From Rahnella bruchi (lineage in GTDB: Bacteria; Pseudomonadota; Gammaproteobacteria; Enterobacterales; Enterobacteriaceae), in contig NZ_QZWI01000001.1 in the NCBI RefSeq assembly GCF_003614975.1, forward strand, positions 558,001 through 622,000: a DNA stretch of 64,000 nt, written 5' to 3'. Positions 1 through 9,249 of the stretch are shown here, piece by piece. The position numbers and the translations under genes were made by a program. Every line of letters begins with the position of its first letter. Positions within the stretch are counted from its first letter, which is position 1. The notes beneath the pieces are model-generated. The model was not told the origin of the DNA and searched no databases. It saw only the letters and a list, made by a program, of their open reading frames with translations.

Positions 1-387
1 GTCCGGCGTTGCGGCAGCAGAACCGGACGCGTCACCTGTGGCAGCTGCAGCGCCCGTACTGGCGGCTCCGGCATTGCCCTGGCTTAAACTATCCAGTTGA
101 TTAAAAATTTGCTTCTGGCGATCACCAAGCTGACTCAACTGATACTGGTTCTCCTGGATTTGACCACGAAGAGTATCCATATCACGTTGGGTGTCAGAAA
201 GTTGTTGCTGGAGTTGGGTTAATAGCTGGCTGTGAGCGTTAGAAATACGCTCCAGAGAGGTGACCCGATCTTCTATCGAGCCTGAGCCGACATCACTGAT
301 TGGCGCTTGGGCAGTAGCGGCCCATGGGACCGCTACGCCAACCAGTAACGACAGACCCAACAGGTGAGTTCTGAAGTTACTGTTCAT
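1..387 (-). CDS. cpoB: CpoB (YbgF), Tol-Pal cell-division coordinator, 5' part only
   Basis: Only the first 129 codons are in the window; the gene runs off the left edge. CpoB is a periplasmic TolA-binding protein that links outer-membrane constriction to septal peptidoglycan synthesis by PBP1B. The visible part has a signal peptide (hydrophobic residues about 8-27, cleavage near ATAQA), then a Gln/Leu-rich coiled coil at about 36-95 that would be the trimerisation and TolA-binding segment, then an Ala/Thr/Ser-rich linker. The TPR domain expected after the linker lies outside the window. It starts 9 bases after the pal stop, as the last visible gene of tolB-pal-cpoB. The identification rests on position and the N-terminal pattern. 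Confidence 0.9.
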   Translation of the reverse strand, partial: MNSNFRTHLLGLSLLVGVAVPWAATAQAPISDVGSGSIEDRVTSLERISNAHSQLLTQLQQQLSDTQRDMDTLRGQIQENQYQLSQLGDRQKQIFNQLDSLSQGNAGAASTGAAAATGDASGSAAATPD

Positions 388-396
388 ACTATTCTC

Positions 397-906
397 TTAG
401 TATACCAGTACTGCACGACGGTTTTTAGCGTATGCCGCTTCGTCATGGCCCAGTACAGCTGGTTTTTCTTTACCGTAAGAAACGATAGAGATTTGATCAG
501 CAGAAACGCCTTTGCCTTGCAGGTACATTTTAACAGCAGTAGCACGACGTTCGCCCAGGGCGATGTTGTACTCTGGAGTACCACGTTCGTCAGCATGACC
601 TTCTACAGTCACTTTGTAAGACGGGTTGCTACGCAGGAATGCTGCGTGCGCGTCTAACATCTGAGCGAATTCAGAAGAGACATCGTATTTGTCCAGGCCA
701 AAGTAAACGATGTTGTTTTTCTGCAGTTCTTGCATCTGCAGACGAGCTTGCTCTTCTGAAGACATGTTAGCGTTTTCAGTGCCTGCGCCAGAGTTCAGAC
801 CCATACCAGATTGGTCGTTGTCTGCGTTCTTGTGAGAACTACAAGCAGCTACTGCCAGTACAGGCAACGCCAGCATCAGCCCTTTCAGCACTTTATTCAG
901 TTGCAT
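397..906 (-). CDS. pal: Peptidoglycan-associated lipoprotein Pal
   Basis: Outer-membrane lipoprotein that binds peptidoglycan and TolB and helps draw the outer membrane inward at division. The signal peptide ends in a lipobox (LAVAAC) with Cys22 as the lipidation site. A flexible Asn/Gly/Ser-rich linker follows to about residue 50. The OmpA-like peptidoglycan-binding domain fills about 65-169, with the hallmark [12 protein letters not shown] at 103-114 and the terminal NRRAVLVY. The length of 169 aa is normal for the family. It lies 47 bases after tolB and 9 bases before cpoB on the same strand, so the three are probably one transcript. Confidence 0.98.
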   Translation of the reverse strand: MQLNKVLKGLMLALPVLAVAACSSHKNADNDQSGMGLNSGAGTENANMSSEEQARLQMQELQKNNIVYFGLDKYDVSSEFAQMLDAHAAFLRSNPSYKVTVEGHADERGTPEYNIALGERRATAVKMYLQGKGVSADQISIVSYGKEKPAVLGHDEAAYAKNRRAVLVY

Positions 907-953
907 CTATTCGATCCTTTTATAATTTTTTGCCATACATAGTTTTCTATGCA

Positions 954-2246
954 TTACAGATACGGCGACCAGGCAGGGAATTTGACCTGTCCATCAGTTG
1001 CCGGAAGACGCGCTTTGAAGCGCCCATCAGTCGATACCAACTGCAATACGGAACCCAGACCCTGTGAAGAGCTGTAAATTACCATGGTGCCGTTTGGTGC
1101 GAGGCTAGGCGTTTCATCCAGGAACGTGTCCGTCAATGTTTGAACGGCTCCCGTTGCCAGATCTTGTTTAGCGATGTGCTGGTTACCGCTGGCGCTGCTC
1201 ACCATCACCAGGAACTTACCATCTGCACTTACGTCAGAGTCCTGATTCTGCGAGCCTTCCCAGGTCAGACGCTGAGGCGCACCGCCATTAATGCTTACTT
1301 TATAAACTTGCGGACGACCGCCCTGATCCGAAGTGAACGCCAGATTCTGGCTGTCCGGGAACCAGGTTGGTTCAGTGTTGTTGCTACGACCGTTTGTCAC
1401 CTGGCTGATCTGACCCGAAGACAGGTTCATCACGTACAGGTTCAGGCTACCGTCTTTTGACAGAGCGAAGGCCAGTTTGCTGCCATCCGGAGAGAATGCC
1501 GGTGCACCGTTGTGACGCGGGAATGAAGCAATCTGTTTGATCGCGCCATTTGCCAGTGTCTGAACAACCAGTGCTGAACGACCGCTTTCAAAGGTTACAT
1601 ACGCCAGTTTGCTGCCATCAGGAGACCAGGCCGGAGACATCAGTGGCTCCGGTGAACGGTGAACCACGAACTGGTTGTAACCGTCATAATCCGCTACGCG
1701 CAGTTCATACGGGAATTTACCGCCGTTGGTCTGCACGATATAGGCGATACGGGTACGGAATGCGCCTTTAACACCGGTCAGTTTTTCGAAAACTTCGTCA
1801 CTGGCGGTATGGGCGGAATAACGTAACCATTGTTTGGTCACTTTGTACTGGTTTTGTGCCAGCACGGTACCTGGTGCGCCAGAGGTATCAACCAGCTGGT
1901 AAGACACCACGTAGCTGCCATCGGCTGCAGGCTGAACCTGACCGATAACAACCGCATCAATGCCCAGCGCGGTCCATGCAGCAGGAGTCACTTCTGCAGC
2001 AGAGGTCGGCTGTTGTGGCATACGTGATGCATCAATAGGATTGAACTTGCCGCTGTTACGTAAGTCAGCTGCAACAATACCACCCACATCTTCAGGTGGT
2101 GTACCCGGGCCAGCCCATTTGAATGGCACAACGCCAATCGGGCGAGCTGTATCTACCCCTTGGGTAATTTCAATGCGAACTTCTGCATGAACTACAGATG
2201 CCCACATCATCAAAAGGCCGAACGCTACTCGAAATGCCTGCTTCAT
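954..2246 (-). CDS. tolB: Tol-Pal system periplasmic beta-propeller protein TolB
   Basis: Periplasmic partner of Pal, released from Pal by the TolQRA motor. I chose the ATG at 2246, which gives 430 aa like E. coli TolB. It follows a GGGAGA ribosome site and opens directly with a signal peptide (MKQAFRVAF..., cleavage after VVHA at residue 21). The open frame upstream adds 22 residues with no signal character. After an N-terminal alpha/beta domain come repeated propeller blades with the signature [10 protein letters not shown] near the middle of the protein. The tolA-tolB gap is 130 bases and could hold an internal promoter, but I see no clear one. Confidence 0.97.
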   Translation of the reverse strand: MKQAFRVAFGLLMMWASVVHAEVRIEITQGVDTARPIGVVPFKWAGPGTPPEDVGGIVAADLRNSGKFNPIDASRMPQQPTSAAEVTPAAWTALGIDAVVIGQVQPAADGSYVVSYQLVDTSGAPGTVLAQNQYKVTKQWLRYSAHTASDEVFEKLTGVKGAFRTRIAYIVQTNGGKFPYELRVADYDGYNQFVVHRSPEPLMSPAWSPDGSKLAYVTFESGRSALVVQTLANGAIKQIASFPRHNGAPAFSPDGSKLAFALSKDGSLNLYVMNLSSGQISQVTNGRSNNTEPTWFPDSQNLAFTSDQGGRPQVYKVSINGGAPQRLTWEGSQNQDSDVSADGKFLVMVSSASGNQHIAKQDLATGAVQTLTDTFLDETPSLAPNGTMVIYSSSQGLGSVLQLVSTDGRFKARLPATDGQVKFPAWSPYL

Positions 2247-2376
2247 TGTATCTCCCTTATCTGGACGTATCTGCCCGCGATAATTTAGCAGAATTTTAAC
2301 AAACCAACGCATACAAAACTAGAATTACACCCTGCAATCTATCGTAAAATTCTGAAAAGAAATTATTTTCATCTTT

Positions 2377-3609
2377 CTACGGTTTAAAATCTATCGGAGC
2401 ATTTTTAAAGACTTCATAGACTGCTTCAGAAGGCGGTTTCGGGAACTTCGCCTGTCGGGCTGCGGCAAGCGCTGCCTGACAAAGTGCAGGATCCCCACCT
2501 TCCGCCGACACGCTGATAAGCGAGCCATCCGGGTTCATTTTAACGCGCAACGAACAGGTTTTACCCGCATAGGATGACGCGTCATAGAATCTGCTCTCAA
2601 TGGCGGCCTTAATCTGGCTGCCATAGTTCGCAATATCGGCACCTGATGCGCCTGCCTTTTTCTGAGTCCCCTTCCCTGCCGGAGCAGAAGCACCACCACC
2701 TGTTGAGCCTTTCGGCGCATTCTTGGAGTCGGCAAGACCATCAAATAAGTTATTGGCATCAGCCGCTTCTTTCGCAGCGGCGGCAGCGGCAGCTTTTTTA
2801 TCGGCTGCGGCTTTCTTCGATGCTGCGGCAGCTTCTGCTTTTTTCTCTGCAGCGGCAGCGGCTTTCGCATCTGCTGCCGCTTTGGCATCGGCATCAGCCT
2901 GTGCTTTTGCATCAGCTGCGGCCTGTGCTTTAGCTTCAGCAGCAGCTTGTTTTTTAGCTTCTGCAGCCGCCTCTTTCTTCGCGTCAGCTTCAGCTTGTTT
3001 CTTCGCAGCGGCAGCAGCGGCGGTGGCTTCAGCCTCTGCTTTTTTCTGAGCATCAGCAGCGGCTTTTTTCTGCGCGTCAGCTTGTGCTTTAGCCGCTTCT
3101 TTAGCTGCATCCGCTTTGGCTTGCGCAGCCGCTTTTGCCGCTTCGGACTTCGCCTGTGCAGCAGCAGCTTCAGCCTGCTTCTGTTGTTCTTTCGCCTGTT
3201 CCGCGGCTTGCTCAGCTTGTTTTTGCTGCTGAGCCTGGTCCTGAGCCTGCTGCTTCGCATCTTCCTGCGCTTGCAGACGCTCTTTTTCAAGTTCCTTCAG
3301 GCGCTGTTGTTCTGCGGCCTGTTTCTGCTGAAGCTCTTCAGCCTGTTGTTCCGATTTTTTCTGACGCGCTGCCGCAGCACGTTGGGAATCAGCCTGTTGC
3401 TGTTGCTGGCGATTGTATTGATCGACCACAGCACTGGGATCAACCATTACGGCAGAGATATCGCTGCCGCCACCGCCACCACTCATGCTGGTATCTTCGT
3501 TCAGCGATCCCAAAATCAGCAGGCCTATAATGATGATATGCAGAACGACCGAAACAATAACGGCGCGTTTGAGCTTATCGTTTTGTTCAGTTGCAGTTGC
3601 CTTTACCAA
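2377..3609 (-). CDS. tolA: Tol system inner-membrane spanning protein TolA
   Basis: TolA couples the TolQR proton motor to TolB/Pal across the periplasm. A single membrane helix lies at about 16-36, with the Ser-x3-His pair (Ser20, His24) that corresponds to the TolQ-contacting residues in E. coli. A Gly-rich hinge follows at about 43-50. Domain II (about 60-300) is a very long Ala/Lys/Glu/Gln-rich helix built of near-repeats such as AAAEAKKQ. The compact C-terminal domain (about 320-410) has the two conserved cysteines and binds TolB/Pal. The 410 aa length is close to E. coli. The repetitive GC-rich codons create long spurious frames on both strands here. Confidence 0.97.
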   Translation of the reverse strand: MVKATATEQNDKLKRAVIVSVVLHIIIIGLLILGSLNEDTSMSGGGGGSDISAVMVDPSAVVDQYNRQQQQQADSQRAAAARQKKSEQQAEELQQKQAAEQQRLKELEKERLQAQEDAKQQAQDQAQQQKQAEQAAEQAKEQQKQAEAAAAQAKSEAAKAAAQAKADAAKEAAKAQADAQKKAAADAQKKAEAEATAAAAAAKKQAEADAKKEAAAEAKKQAAAEAKAQAAADAKAQADADAKAAADAKAAAAAEKKAEAAAASKKAAADKKAAAAAAAKEAADANNLFDGLADSKNAPKGSTGGGASAPAGKGTQKKAGASGADIANYGSQIKAAIESRFYDASSYAGKTCSLRVKMNPDGSLISVSAEGGDPALCQAALAAARQAKFPKPPSEAVYEVFKNAPIDFKP

Positions 3610-3722
3610 AATAGATTTCCCAAGACAGGATTACTAAAAACCCGGTTTCCTGTACTGCCTGTCATACTTTTAACAAGCCAGAGAATGCCGGGTTTCAAAT
3701 AAGTGTTACAAATTACCTATCC

Positions 3723-4154
3723 TCAGATAGGTTGTGTCATCAATCCGACAGACTTCACGCCAGCCTGATGCAGCATATTCAGCGCCTTGATGATTTCATC
3801 ATAAGGCACATCTTTTGCGCCGCCGATCAGGAATACCGTCTTCGGATTGGCCTGAATACGGCTGGTCGCTTCCGCGATAACCTGCTGTTCAGGCAATTGT
3901 TCCATACGCTGATGATCCACCACAATGGTGTACTGACCCACGCCGGAGACTTCGACAATCACTGGCGGATTATCATCGCTGGATACCGTTTTGGAATCCG
4001 TCGCGTCTGGCAGATCGACTTCCACGCTCTGGGTAATGATGGGTGCTGTTGCCATAAAAATCAGCAACAGAACCAGCAGTACATCCAGCAGCGGAACAAT
4101 GTTGATCTCCGACTTGCCTTCGCGACGGTTACGACGACCTCGTGAACGAGCCAT
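3723..4154 (-). CDS. tolR: Tol system proton-motor subunit TolR
   Basis: Inner-membrane subunit of the TolQR motor, in the ExbD/TolR family. The basic N-terminus (MARSRGRRNRR) is cytoplasmic, a single membrane helix spans about 18-38 and carries the proton-path aspartate (Asp24 in PLLDVLL), and the rest is a periplasmic peptidoglycan-binding domain. The length of 143 aa is normal. It lies 11 bases after tolQ and 113 bases before tolA in the same orientation. Confidence 0.97.
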   Translation of the reverse strand: MARSRGRRNRREGKSEINIVPLLDVLLVLLLIFMATAPIITQSVEVDLPDATDSKTVSSDDNPPVIVEVSGVGQYTIVVDHQRMEQLPEQQVIAEATSRIQANPKTVFLIGGAKDVPYDEIIKALNMLHQAGVKSVGLMTQPI

Positions 4155-4165
4155 GCTCTCCCCCT

Positions 4166-4855
4166 TTAGTTACTGCTGGTTTCGCGAGAGAAAGCCTGAC
4201 GGTGCAGGATGGCCGTAAATTCTTCCATGAAGTTATCGTAATTTTGCTCAAGCTTGTTCACACGCTGGTTCAGGCGGTTATAGGCCATAACCGCAGGGAT
4301 AGCAGCAAACAAACCAATCGCAGTTGCGATCAGTGCTTCTGCGATACCCGGTGCAACCATTTGCAGGGTCGCTTGTTTTACAGAACCTAAACCGATAAAG
4401 GCGTGCATGATCCCCCAGACCGTACCGAACAGGCCGATATACGGACTGATGGAACCTACGGTGCCAAGGAATGGAATATGCATTTCAAGGGATTCGAGTT
4501 CACGGTTAAAGGAAATACGCATCGCACGTGAAGAGCCTTCAATCACAGACTCTGGCGCATGGCTGTTGGCACGATGAAGACGCGCAAACTCTTTAAAACC
4601 GGAATGGAAGATTTGCTCTGCCCCGCTCAGGGTTTCGCGACGGCCCTGGCTTTCCTGATACAAACGGGAAAGCTCAATACCGGACCAGAATTTATCTTCA
4701 AACGCTTCTGCCTCACGGGTGGCGGCATTCAGCACTTTCGTGCGTTGAATGATGATCGCCCAGGACGCGACAGAGAAGCACACCAGGATAAGCATAATCA
4801 GCTTAACCAGGGTGCTGGCCTTTAAAAATAAATCAAGCATGTTCATGTCAGTCAC
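4166..4855 (-). CDS. tolQ: Tol system proton-motor subunit TolQ
   Basis: Polytopic inner-membrane subunit (ExbB/TolQ/MotA family) that forms the proton channel with TolR and energises TolA. It has three hydrophobic segments: an N-terminal one at about 15-35, and two in the second half around [18 protein letters not shown] and [18 protein letters not shown], the conserved channel-lining helices. The start is GTG at 4855 in the context GTGACTGACATGAAC, giving [10 protein letters not shown] as in E. coli. This GTG overlaps the ybgC stop as GTGA, so translation is probably coupled. Confidence 0.97.
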   Translation of the reverse strand: MTDMNMLDLFLKASTLVKLIMLILVCFSVASWAIIIQRTKVLNAATREAEAFEDKFWSGIELSRLYQESQGRRETLSGAEQIFHSGFKEFARLHRANSHAPESVIEGSSRAMRISFNRELESLEMHIPFLGTVGSISPYIGLFGTVWGIMHAFIGLGSVKQATLQMVAPGIAEALIATAIGLFAAIPAVMAYNRLNQRVNKLEQNYDNFMEEFTAILHRQAFSRETSSN

Positions 4856-5256
4856 TGCTTAAACTCCGCGACAATAGACTTAGGAAGCGCACGTGGCTTC
4901 ATTTGGTGTGGATCAATGCACGCAATTAACACTTCTGCAGAACTCAGAAGGTTTCCATGCGAATCAAGAATTCGTTGTGCAAAAGTAAGAGAAGCTCCGC
5001 GTATGGACGTAATCTCACTCTGGACATCCAGCAGGTCATCTAGGCGAGCTGGTGCAAAGTATTCGACCGTCATGCGGCGGACAGCAAAAGCGACATGTTC
5101 TCCCAGCAGCTGTTGCTGGTGAAAATTGCGTTGGCGCAACATCTCTGTGCGAGCCCTTTCAAAAAAGGCGACGTATCGGGCATGGTAGACCACACCTCCC
5201 GCGTCTGTGTCTTCGTAATAGACACGAACCGGCCATCGGAACAACGAATTACTCAC
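4852..5256 (-). CDS. ybgC: Acyl-CoA thioester hydrolase YbgC
   Basis: Hotdog-fold thioesterase that hydrolyses short-chain acyl-CoA and acts at the inner membrane beside the Tol complex. The motif [14 protein letters not shown] carries the catalytic Asp18 when counted from the chosen start. I chose GTG at 5256 ([12 protein letters not shown]), giving 134 aa as in E. coli. The longer frame from 5298 adds 14 residues of non-homologous sequence. A GGGA lies 8 bases upstream of the GTG. It is the first gene of ybgC-tolQRA and overlaps tolQ by 4 bases. Confidence 0.9.
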   Translation of the reverse strand: MSNSLFRWPVRVYYEDTDAGGVVYHARYVAFFERARTEMLRQRNFHQQQLLGEHVAFAVRRMTVEYFAPARLDDLLDVQSEITSIRGASLTFAQRILDSHGNLLSSAEVLIACIDPHQMKPRALPKSIVAEFKQ

Positions 5257-5344
5257 TCTACATCCCGTAATGCAATTTGACGGCACTACTATACTCAAGT
5301 GAGTTGGGGTTGGGAATGGGTTGCATTGCTGGAACGAAAATAAT

Positions 5345-5365
5345 TATGGGCCGGAGCGGCCCATA
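5345..5365 (-). terminator. Hairpin after the cyd-ybgE genes
   Basis: An 8-bp perfect stem (TATGGGCC with GGCCCATA) and a 5-base loop lie between ybgE and ybgC. On the minus strand it is followed by ATAATTATTTTC, which is U-rich but interrupted. It could be a weak terminator or an mRNA 3'-end stabiliser separating cydABX-ybgE from ybgC-tolQRA. Confidence 0.5.
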
Positions 5366-5405
5366 GGAAGAATAGTGTAAATTTGTCTTTTATTTCAGCA
5401 AAGAA

Positions 5406-5699
5406 TCAGCTGAAAAAGTAAAAAAGTCCTGCGGCCAGCGCAATCATGGCAAGTATCGGTGAGAAGAACGCCTTCCATACCGATTTATGCGGACGAAAAC
5501 CAAGGCCGTGAACCACTCCGGCACAGACTGCCCATATCAGGATGATCCCGTGCCAGACTTCCAGCTGACTGGTTGACGAGGCAAACAGGCCCGGCTTCCA
5601 GAAGACGCAACCGGCAAGTACCAGTGACATCACAAGCGAAAGGGCCCGCAAGGGGCCCTTGTCTGTGATGGCGTAGAGTTTATCCACGATCACACTCAT
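5406..5699 (-). CDS. ybgE: Cyd operon protein YbgE
   Basis: Small inner-membrane protein of unknown exact role that is co-transcribed with cytochrome bd genes in enterobacteria. At 97 aa it matches the usual length and shows three hydrophobic segments (about 18-36, 48-65 and 76-96), ending in a Phe-rich tail (LFYFFS). The conserved core WHGIILIWAVCAGVVHGLGFRP is typical of the family. It follows cydX by two bases, so it belongs to cydABX-ybgE. Confidence 0.93.
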   Translation of the reverse strand: MSVIVDKLYAITDKGPLRALSLVMSLVLAGCVFWKPGLFASSTSQLEVWHGIILIWAVCAGVVHGLGFRPHKSVWKAFFSPILAMIALAAGLFYFFS

Positions 5700-5701
5700 T
5701 A

Positions 5702-5815
5702 TTACTTCTCTTCTTTAGCCGCTTTATTGGCTTCGCTGTGTTCAAACGCCAGCGCGGTAATGATACCGAATGAGCAAGCCAGTAAGGTGCCGAGGATCCA
5801 GGCAAAATACCACAT
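5702..5815 (-). CDS. cydX: Cytochrome bd-I small subunit CydX (YbgT)
   Basis: A 37-residue single-helix membrane protein needed for stable haem binding and activity of the CydAB oxidase. The translation begins MWYFAWILGTLLACSFG and ends in a charged tail (EANKAAKEEK), almost identical to E. coli CydX. It lies between cydB (10 bases) and ybgE (2 bases). Confidence 0.96.
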   Translation of the reverse strand: MWYFAWILGTLLACSFGIITALAFEHSEANKAAKEEK

Positions 5816-5825
5816 GGTGTTCTCC

Positions 5826-6965
5826 TTAATACAACGAATGCTTGTTGTTCTCGATGTAGTGCTTATCAAGGCGACCGAACATCTTGTAATACGCCCATGA
5901 GGTGTAAATCAGAATGATTGGCACAAAGATACAGGCAACAACGGTCATCACTTTGAGCGTCAGCAAGGTGGATGTCGCATCCCACATAGTCAGGCTGGCG
6001 TTCGGCTCAGTGATTGACGGCATCACGAACGGGAACATAGTGATACCCGCCGTCAGGATCACACAGGCGATAGTCAGTGAGTTACTGATGAACGCCAGCG
6101 CCGCTTTGTTCAGGCGAGAGAACAAAATGGTCAGCAGTGGCAGAATCACACCCAGTGCAGGAATTGCCCACAGGCCAGGGGTCTTGTTAAAGTTGGCCAG
6201 CCATGCACCTGCTTCATGAGACACCGTTTTGCGCAGCGGGTTAGACGGGCCAGCATGGTCCATAACAGACGTCACGGTGAAACCATCAATCCCTTTCACT
6301 AACCAGATACCTGCCAGCAGGAAGCACACCATCATCACCAGCGCAGAAATCTGCGACGCGGTGCGGGTACGCAGGTGCAGTTCACCCACAGTGCGCATTT
6401 GCAGATAGGTCGCACCTTGCGTGATAAGCATGGTCAGGCTGACCAGACCAGCCAGAATGCCATACGGATTCAGCAGGCCCAGCAGATTGCCGGTATAGAA
6501 CAGACGCAAATCGTTGTCGATATGGAATGGTACACCTAGCAGCAGGTTACCGAACGCAACACCGAACACCAGTGCAGGCACGAAGCTACCGATAAAGATG
6601 CCCCAGTCCCACATGCCCCGCCAGCGCGGGCTCTCGAGTTTTGAACGATAGTCAAAGCCCAGCGGACGGAAGAACAAGGCGCAAAGCACCAGCACCATCG
6701 CGGCGTAGAAGCCCGAGAATGCGGCTGCGTACACCATCGGCCATGCCGCGAATAATGCACCACCGGCCGTGATCAGCCAGACCTGGTTACCGTCCCAGTG
6801 CGGGGCGATGGCGTTGATCATCACGCGGCGATCAGTATCGGTTTTACCGATAATGCGCACCAGGATCCCTACGCCCATATCAAATCCATCGGTGACTGCG
6901 AAGCCGATAAACAGCACGCCAATCAGCACCCACCAGATGAACCGTAAAACTTCATAATCAAACAT
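5826..6965 (-). CDS. cydB: Cytochrome bd-I ubiquinol oxidase subunit II
   Basis: Membrane subunit that pairs with CydA in the high-affinity quinol oxidase used at low oxygen. At 379 aa it is full length, with about eight to nine hydrophobic helices starting at residues 8-28 (FIWWVLIGVLFIGFAVTDGF). The GFDMGVGIL and HWDGNQVWLI segments are characteristic of CydB. It starts 14 bases after cydA and precedes cydX. Confidence 0.97.
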   Translation of the reverse strand: MFDYEVLRFIWWVLIGVLFIGFAVTDGFDMGVGILVRIIGKTDTDRRVMINAIAPHWDGNQVWLITAGGALFAAWPMVYAAAFSGFYAAMVLVLCALFFRPLGFDYRSKLESPRWRGMWDWGIFIGSFVPALVFGVAFGNLLLGVPFHIDNDLRLFYTGNLLGLLNPYGILAGLVSLTMLITQGATYLQMRTVGELHLRTRTASQISALVMMVCFLLAGIWLVKGIDGFTVTSVMDHAGPSNPLRKTVSHEAGAWLANFNKTPGLWAIPALGVILPLLTILFSRLNKAALAFISNSLTIACVILTAGITMFPFVMPSITEPNASLTMWDATSTLLTLKVMTVVACIFVPIILIYTSWAYYKMFGRLDKHYIENNKHSLY

Positions 6966-6979
6966 AAGTGGACTCCCTA

Positions 6980-8548
6980 TTACCGAGCTTGCTCAAGTGG
7001 CGCTGAAGTTTGTTCATAATGATAACGGCCAGTTTTCAGGCTGCTTGGGCCCAGGCGCGCATATTTGAACATCAGGAACATTTCAGCGATCAGGAACAGG
7101 GTGTACAGGCCACAGATAAGGATCATCGAGGAGAGTACATCACCCACCGTCAGGGAAGAGTGTGCAACCGCAGTCGGTAACACCTCACCAATCGCCCAAG
7201 GCTGACGGCCATATTCGGCCACAAACCAGCCCGATTCGACAGCAATCCACGGCAATGGAAGGCCAATGAATACCGCGCGGTGTAACCAGCGTTTCTGACC
7301 AATCTTGCCGCGCAATACGGTATAGAAGGACAGCGCAATCAGCACGAACATCAGGATGCCGCAGGCAACCATGATACGGAATGCGAAGTAAAGTGGCAGA
7401 ACGCGCGGGATAGAATCTTTGGTCGCTTTCTGAATTTGTGCATCAGTCGCACCTGCCGGGTTGTCGGTATAGCGTTTAAGCAACATACCGTAGCCCAGAT
7501 CCTGCTTAGCATTTTCGAAATCGCTGCGCACTTTCGGATCAGTGTTACCCGAACGCAGTTCTTCCAGCAGGGTGTACGCTTTCATACCATTGCGGATACG
7601 CACTTCGTGTTGCGCCATCAGGTCTTTCAGACCGGTCACCGGCGTATCAACAGAACGCGTCGCAATCAGACCAAGCAGGTATGGAATCTGAATTGAATAT
7701 TCGTTTTCCATTTTGTCCTGATTAGGCATACCAAACAGCGTGAAGCTGGCCGGTGCGGGTTGAGTGTCCCACTCGGCTTCAATAGCCGCCAGTTTGGTTT
7801 TCTGCACGTCACCCATTTCATAACCGGATTCATCACCCAGCACGATAACGGAAAGTACGGCAGCCAGACCAAAGCTTGCAGCAATCGCAAATGAGCGTTT
7901 TGCGAAACCGACGTCACGACCTTTAAGCAGGTAGTAAGAGCTGATAGCCAGAATGAACATCGCGCCAGTCACATAACCGGACGCTACGGTGTGAACGAAT
8001 TTAACCTGCGCAACCGGGTTCAGGACCAGCTCAGAGAAGCTGACCATTTCCATACGCATGGTTTCGTAATTGAAGGTGGAAGCAATCGGGTTTTGCATCC
8101 AGCCGTTCGCCACCAGGATCCACAAGGCAGACAGGTTGGAGCCAAGCGCCACAAACCAGGTCACTGTCATGTGTTGAACTTTAGAAAGACGATCCCAACC
8201 GAAGAAGAACAGACCGACTAAAGTGGATTCCAGGAAGAACGCCATCAAACCTTCGATTGCCAGAGGCGCACCGAAGATATCACCGACGTAATGTGAGAAA
8301 TATGACCAGTTAGTACCGAACTGGAATTCCATGGTTAAACCCGTTGCAACGCCCAATGCAAAGTTAATTGCAAAGAGTTTGCCCCAGAATTTGGTCATAT
8401 CTTTATAGATTTGTTTGCCAGAAAGCACATAAACCGTTTCCATAATTGCCAGTAAAAACGCCATACCCAGCGTTAATGGGACAAATAGGAAATGGTACAT
8501 GGCTGTTAAAGCAAACTGTAAACGCGACAGTTCAACGATATCAAACAT
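6980..8548 (-). CDS. cydA: Cytochrome bd-I ubiquinol oxidase subunit I
   Basis: Catalytic subunit of cytochrome bd, carrying haems b558, b595 and d and the quinol site. I start it at the ATG at 8548 ([20 protein letters not shown]), giving 522 aa exactly as in E. coli, with haem ligand His19 in place. The longer frame adds 24 non-conserved residues. An AGGAG lies upstream in the leader. The long periplasmic Q loop with its insertion is present in the middle of the protein, so this is the long-Q-loop type. The 700-base upstream region fits complex oxygen control. Confidence 0.97.
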   Translation of the reverse strand: MFDIVELSRLQFALTAMYHFLFVPLTLGMAFLLAIMETVYVLSGKQIYKDMTKFWGKLFAINFALGVATGLTMEFQFGTNWSYFSHYVGDIFGAPLAIEGLMAFFLESTLVGLFFFGWDRLSKVQHMTVTWFVALGSNLSALWILVANGWMQNPIASTFNYETMRMEMVSFSELVLNPVAQVKFVHTVASGYVTGAMFILAISSYYLLKGRDVGFAKRSFAIAASFGLAAVLSVIVLGDESGYEMGDVQKTKLAAIEAEWDTQPAPASFTLFGMPNQDKMENEYSIQIPYLLGLIATRSVDTPVTGLKDLMAQHEVRIRNGMKAYTLLEELRSGNTDPKVRSDFENAKQDLGYGMLLKRYTDNPAGATDAQIQKATKDSIPRVLPLYFAFRIMVACGILMFVLIALSFYTVLRGKIGQKRWLHRAVFIGLPLPWIAVESGWFVAEYGRQPWAIGEVLPTAVAHSSLTVGDVLSSMILICGLYTLFLIAEMFLMFKYARLGPSSLKTGRYHYEQTSAPLEQAR

Positions 8549-9149
8549 CTTGACCCCTTGCTCCTCGGAGGAAGACCCCAAATTGCGATCTTTGACGAAC
8601 CGGTTGCCGGAACGCCTCATGACTACCAGTATTCAAATGTGTGTAGAACAGAAATGCCAGCGGCAGGCATTCTGAACCCGGAAAGCGCAAGGACAGTAAG
8701 CCTCTAAGAGGCTGATGAACAGGCGAAATCGCGGGGAAAAGTAAACATACATAAAGCTGATGTTACAGGACCAATATGTTACGCCAGTAATCCCACACAT
8801 TAAATAGGTTTTTTAGTGACCCAAAGCGGATTCCCGTGTACAGGTCAATTTAAGAACAAAACAGTAAAAAACCCTGTAATTGATCTGCCGCAATTTAAGC
8901 CTATCTCCTTGTTTATTTCTATATTATCCACATCAATTTCTAAAAAAATATTTCAGAATGTTAACCGTTGGTTTCATTGAGCTTTAACGGTGGTCTCAAT
9001 GTTAATTAATTGTGCTTTTATGGTTGCCATAAATATCTATTTAGCTACCTGTTGAAACCTAATTATTAACCTTTTATTTCCAATGAACGTATCGTGCTGT
9101 GTTAATAAATATAGCTCAATTCGGCAAATGTTAAATATTTCACCTAAAA
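8549..9149. promoter_or_regulatory. Long AT-rich cydA upstream region
   Basis: About 600 bases with no convincing gene on either strand. It is AT-rich and contains repeated GTTAA words at 8960, 9001, 9101 and 9130. The stretch GTTAATTAATTGTGC at 9001-9015 resembles an ArcA-type site (family consensus near GTTAATTAAATGTTA). An imperfect FNR-like half site (TTGAT) occurs near 8880. ArcA/FNR control of cydA is established in E. coli; the assignment here is inference, and the best ArcA match is about 450 bases from the start codon. Confidence 0.45.
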
Positions 9150-9174
9150 TAAAAAAGGCCACCCGAAGGCGGCC
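9150..9174 (-). terminator. Rho-independent terminator of sucD
   Basis: On the minus strand the sequence reads GGCCGCC-TTCG-GGTGGCC followed by TTTTTTATTTT. This is a 7-bp stem with one G-U pair, a stable UUCG tetraloop and a U tract, ending the sdhCDAB-sucABCD transcript. Confidence 0.9.
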
Positions 9175-9249
9175 AACATGTCGAATCTGTTTCTTATGTA
9201 AATCGACTTAAATCGCACCGGAATTTTGTTCCGGCGCGACCGGTAATGC
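9150..9249 (-). ncRNA. sdhX: Candidate SdhX-type small RNA from the suc 3' UTR
   Basis: In E. coli the 3' untranslated region of sdhCDAB-sucABCD is processed to the Hfq-dependent small RNA SdhX (RybD). The equivalent 100 bases here have the right build: an upstream 10-bp hairpin (9214-9223 with 9229-9238), an unstructured stretch around ACAUAAGAAACAGAUUCGAC, then the UUCG terminator with its U tail. Position and architecture support it. I have not compared the seed with the E. coli sequence. Confidence 0.4.

Noticed and set aside
2535-3702. Long open frames on both strands within tolA (for example 2535-3290 minus, 2723-3049 plus and 2947-3702 plus)
   Set aside because: They arise from the repetitive Ala/Lys-rich codons of tolA and have low-complexity products (poly-Arg/Leu/Lys or poly-Ala/Ser). 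The tolA frame is full length and conserved.
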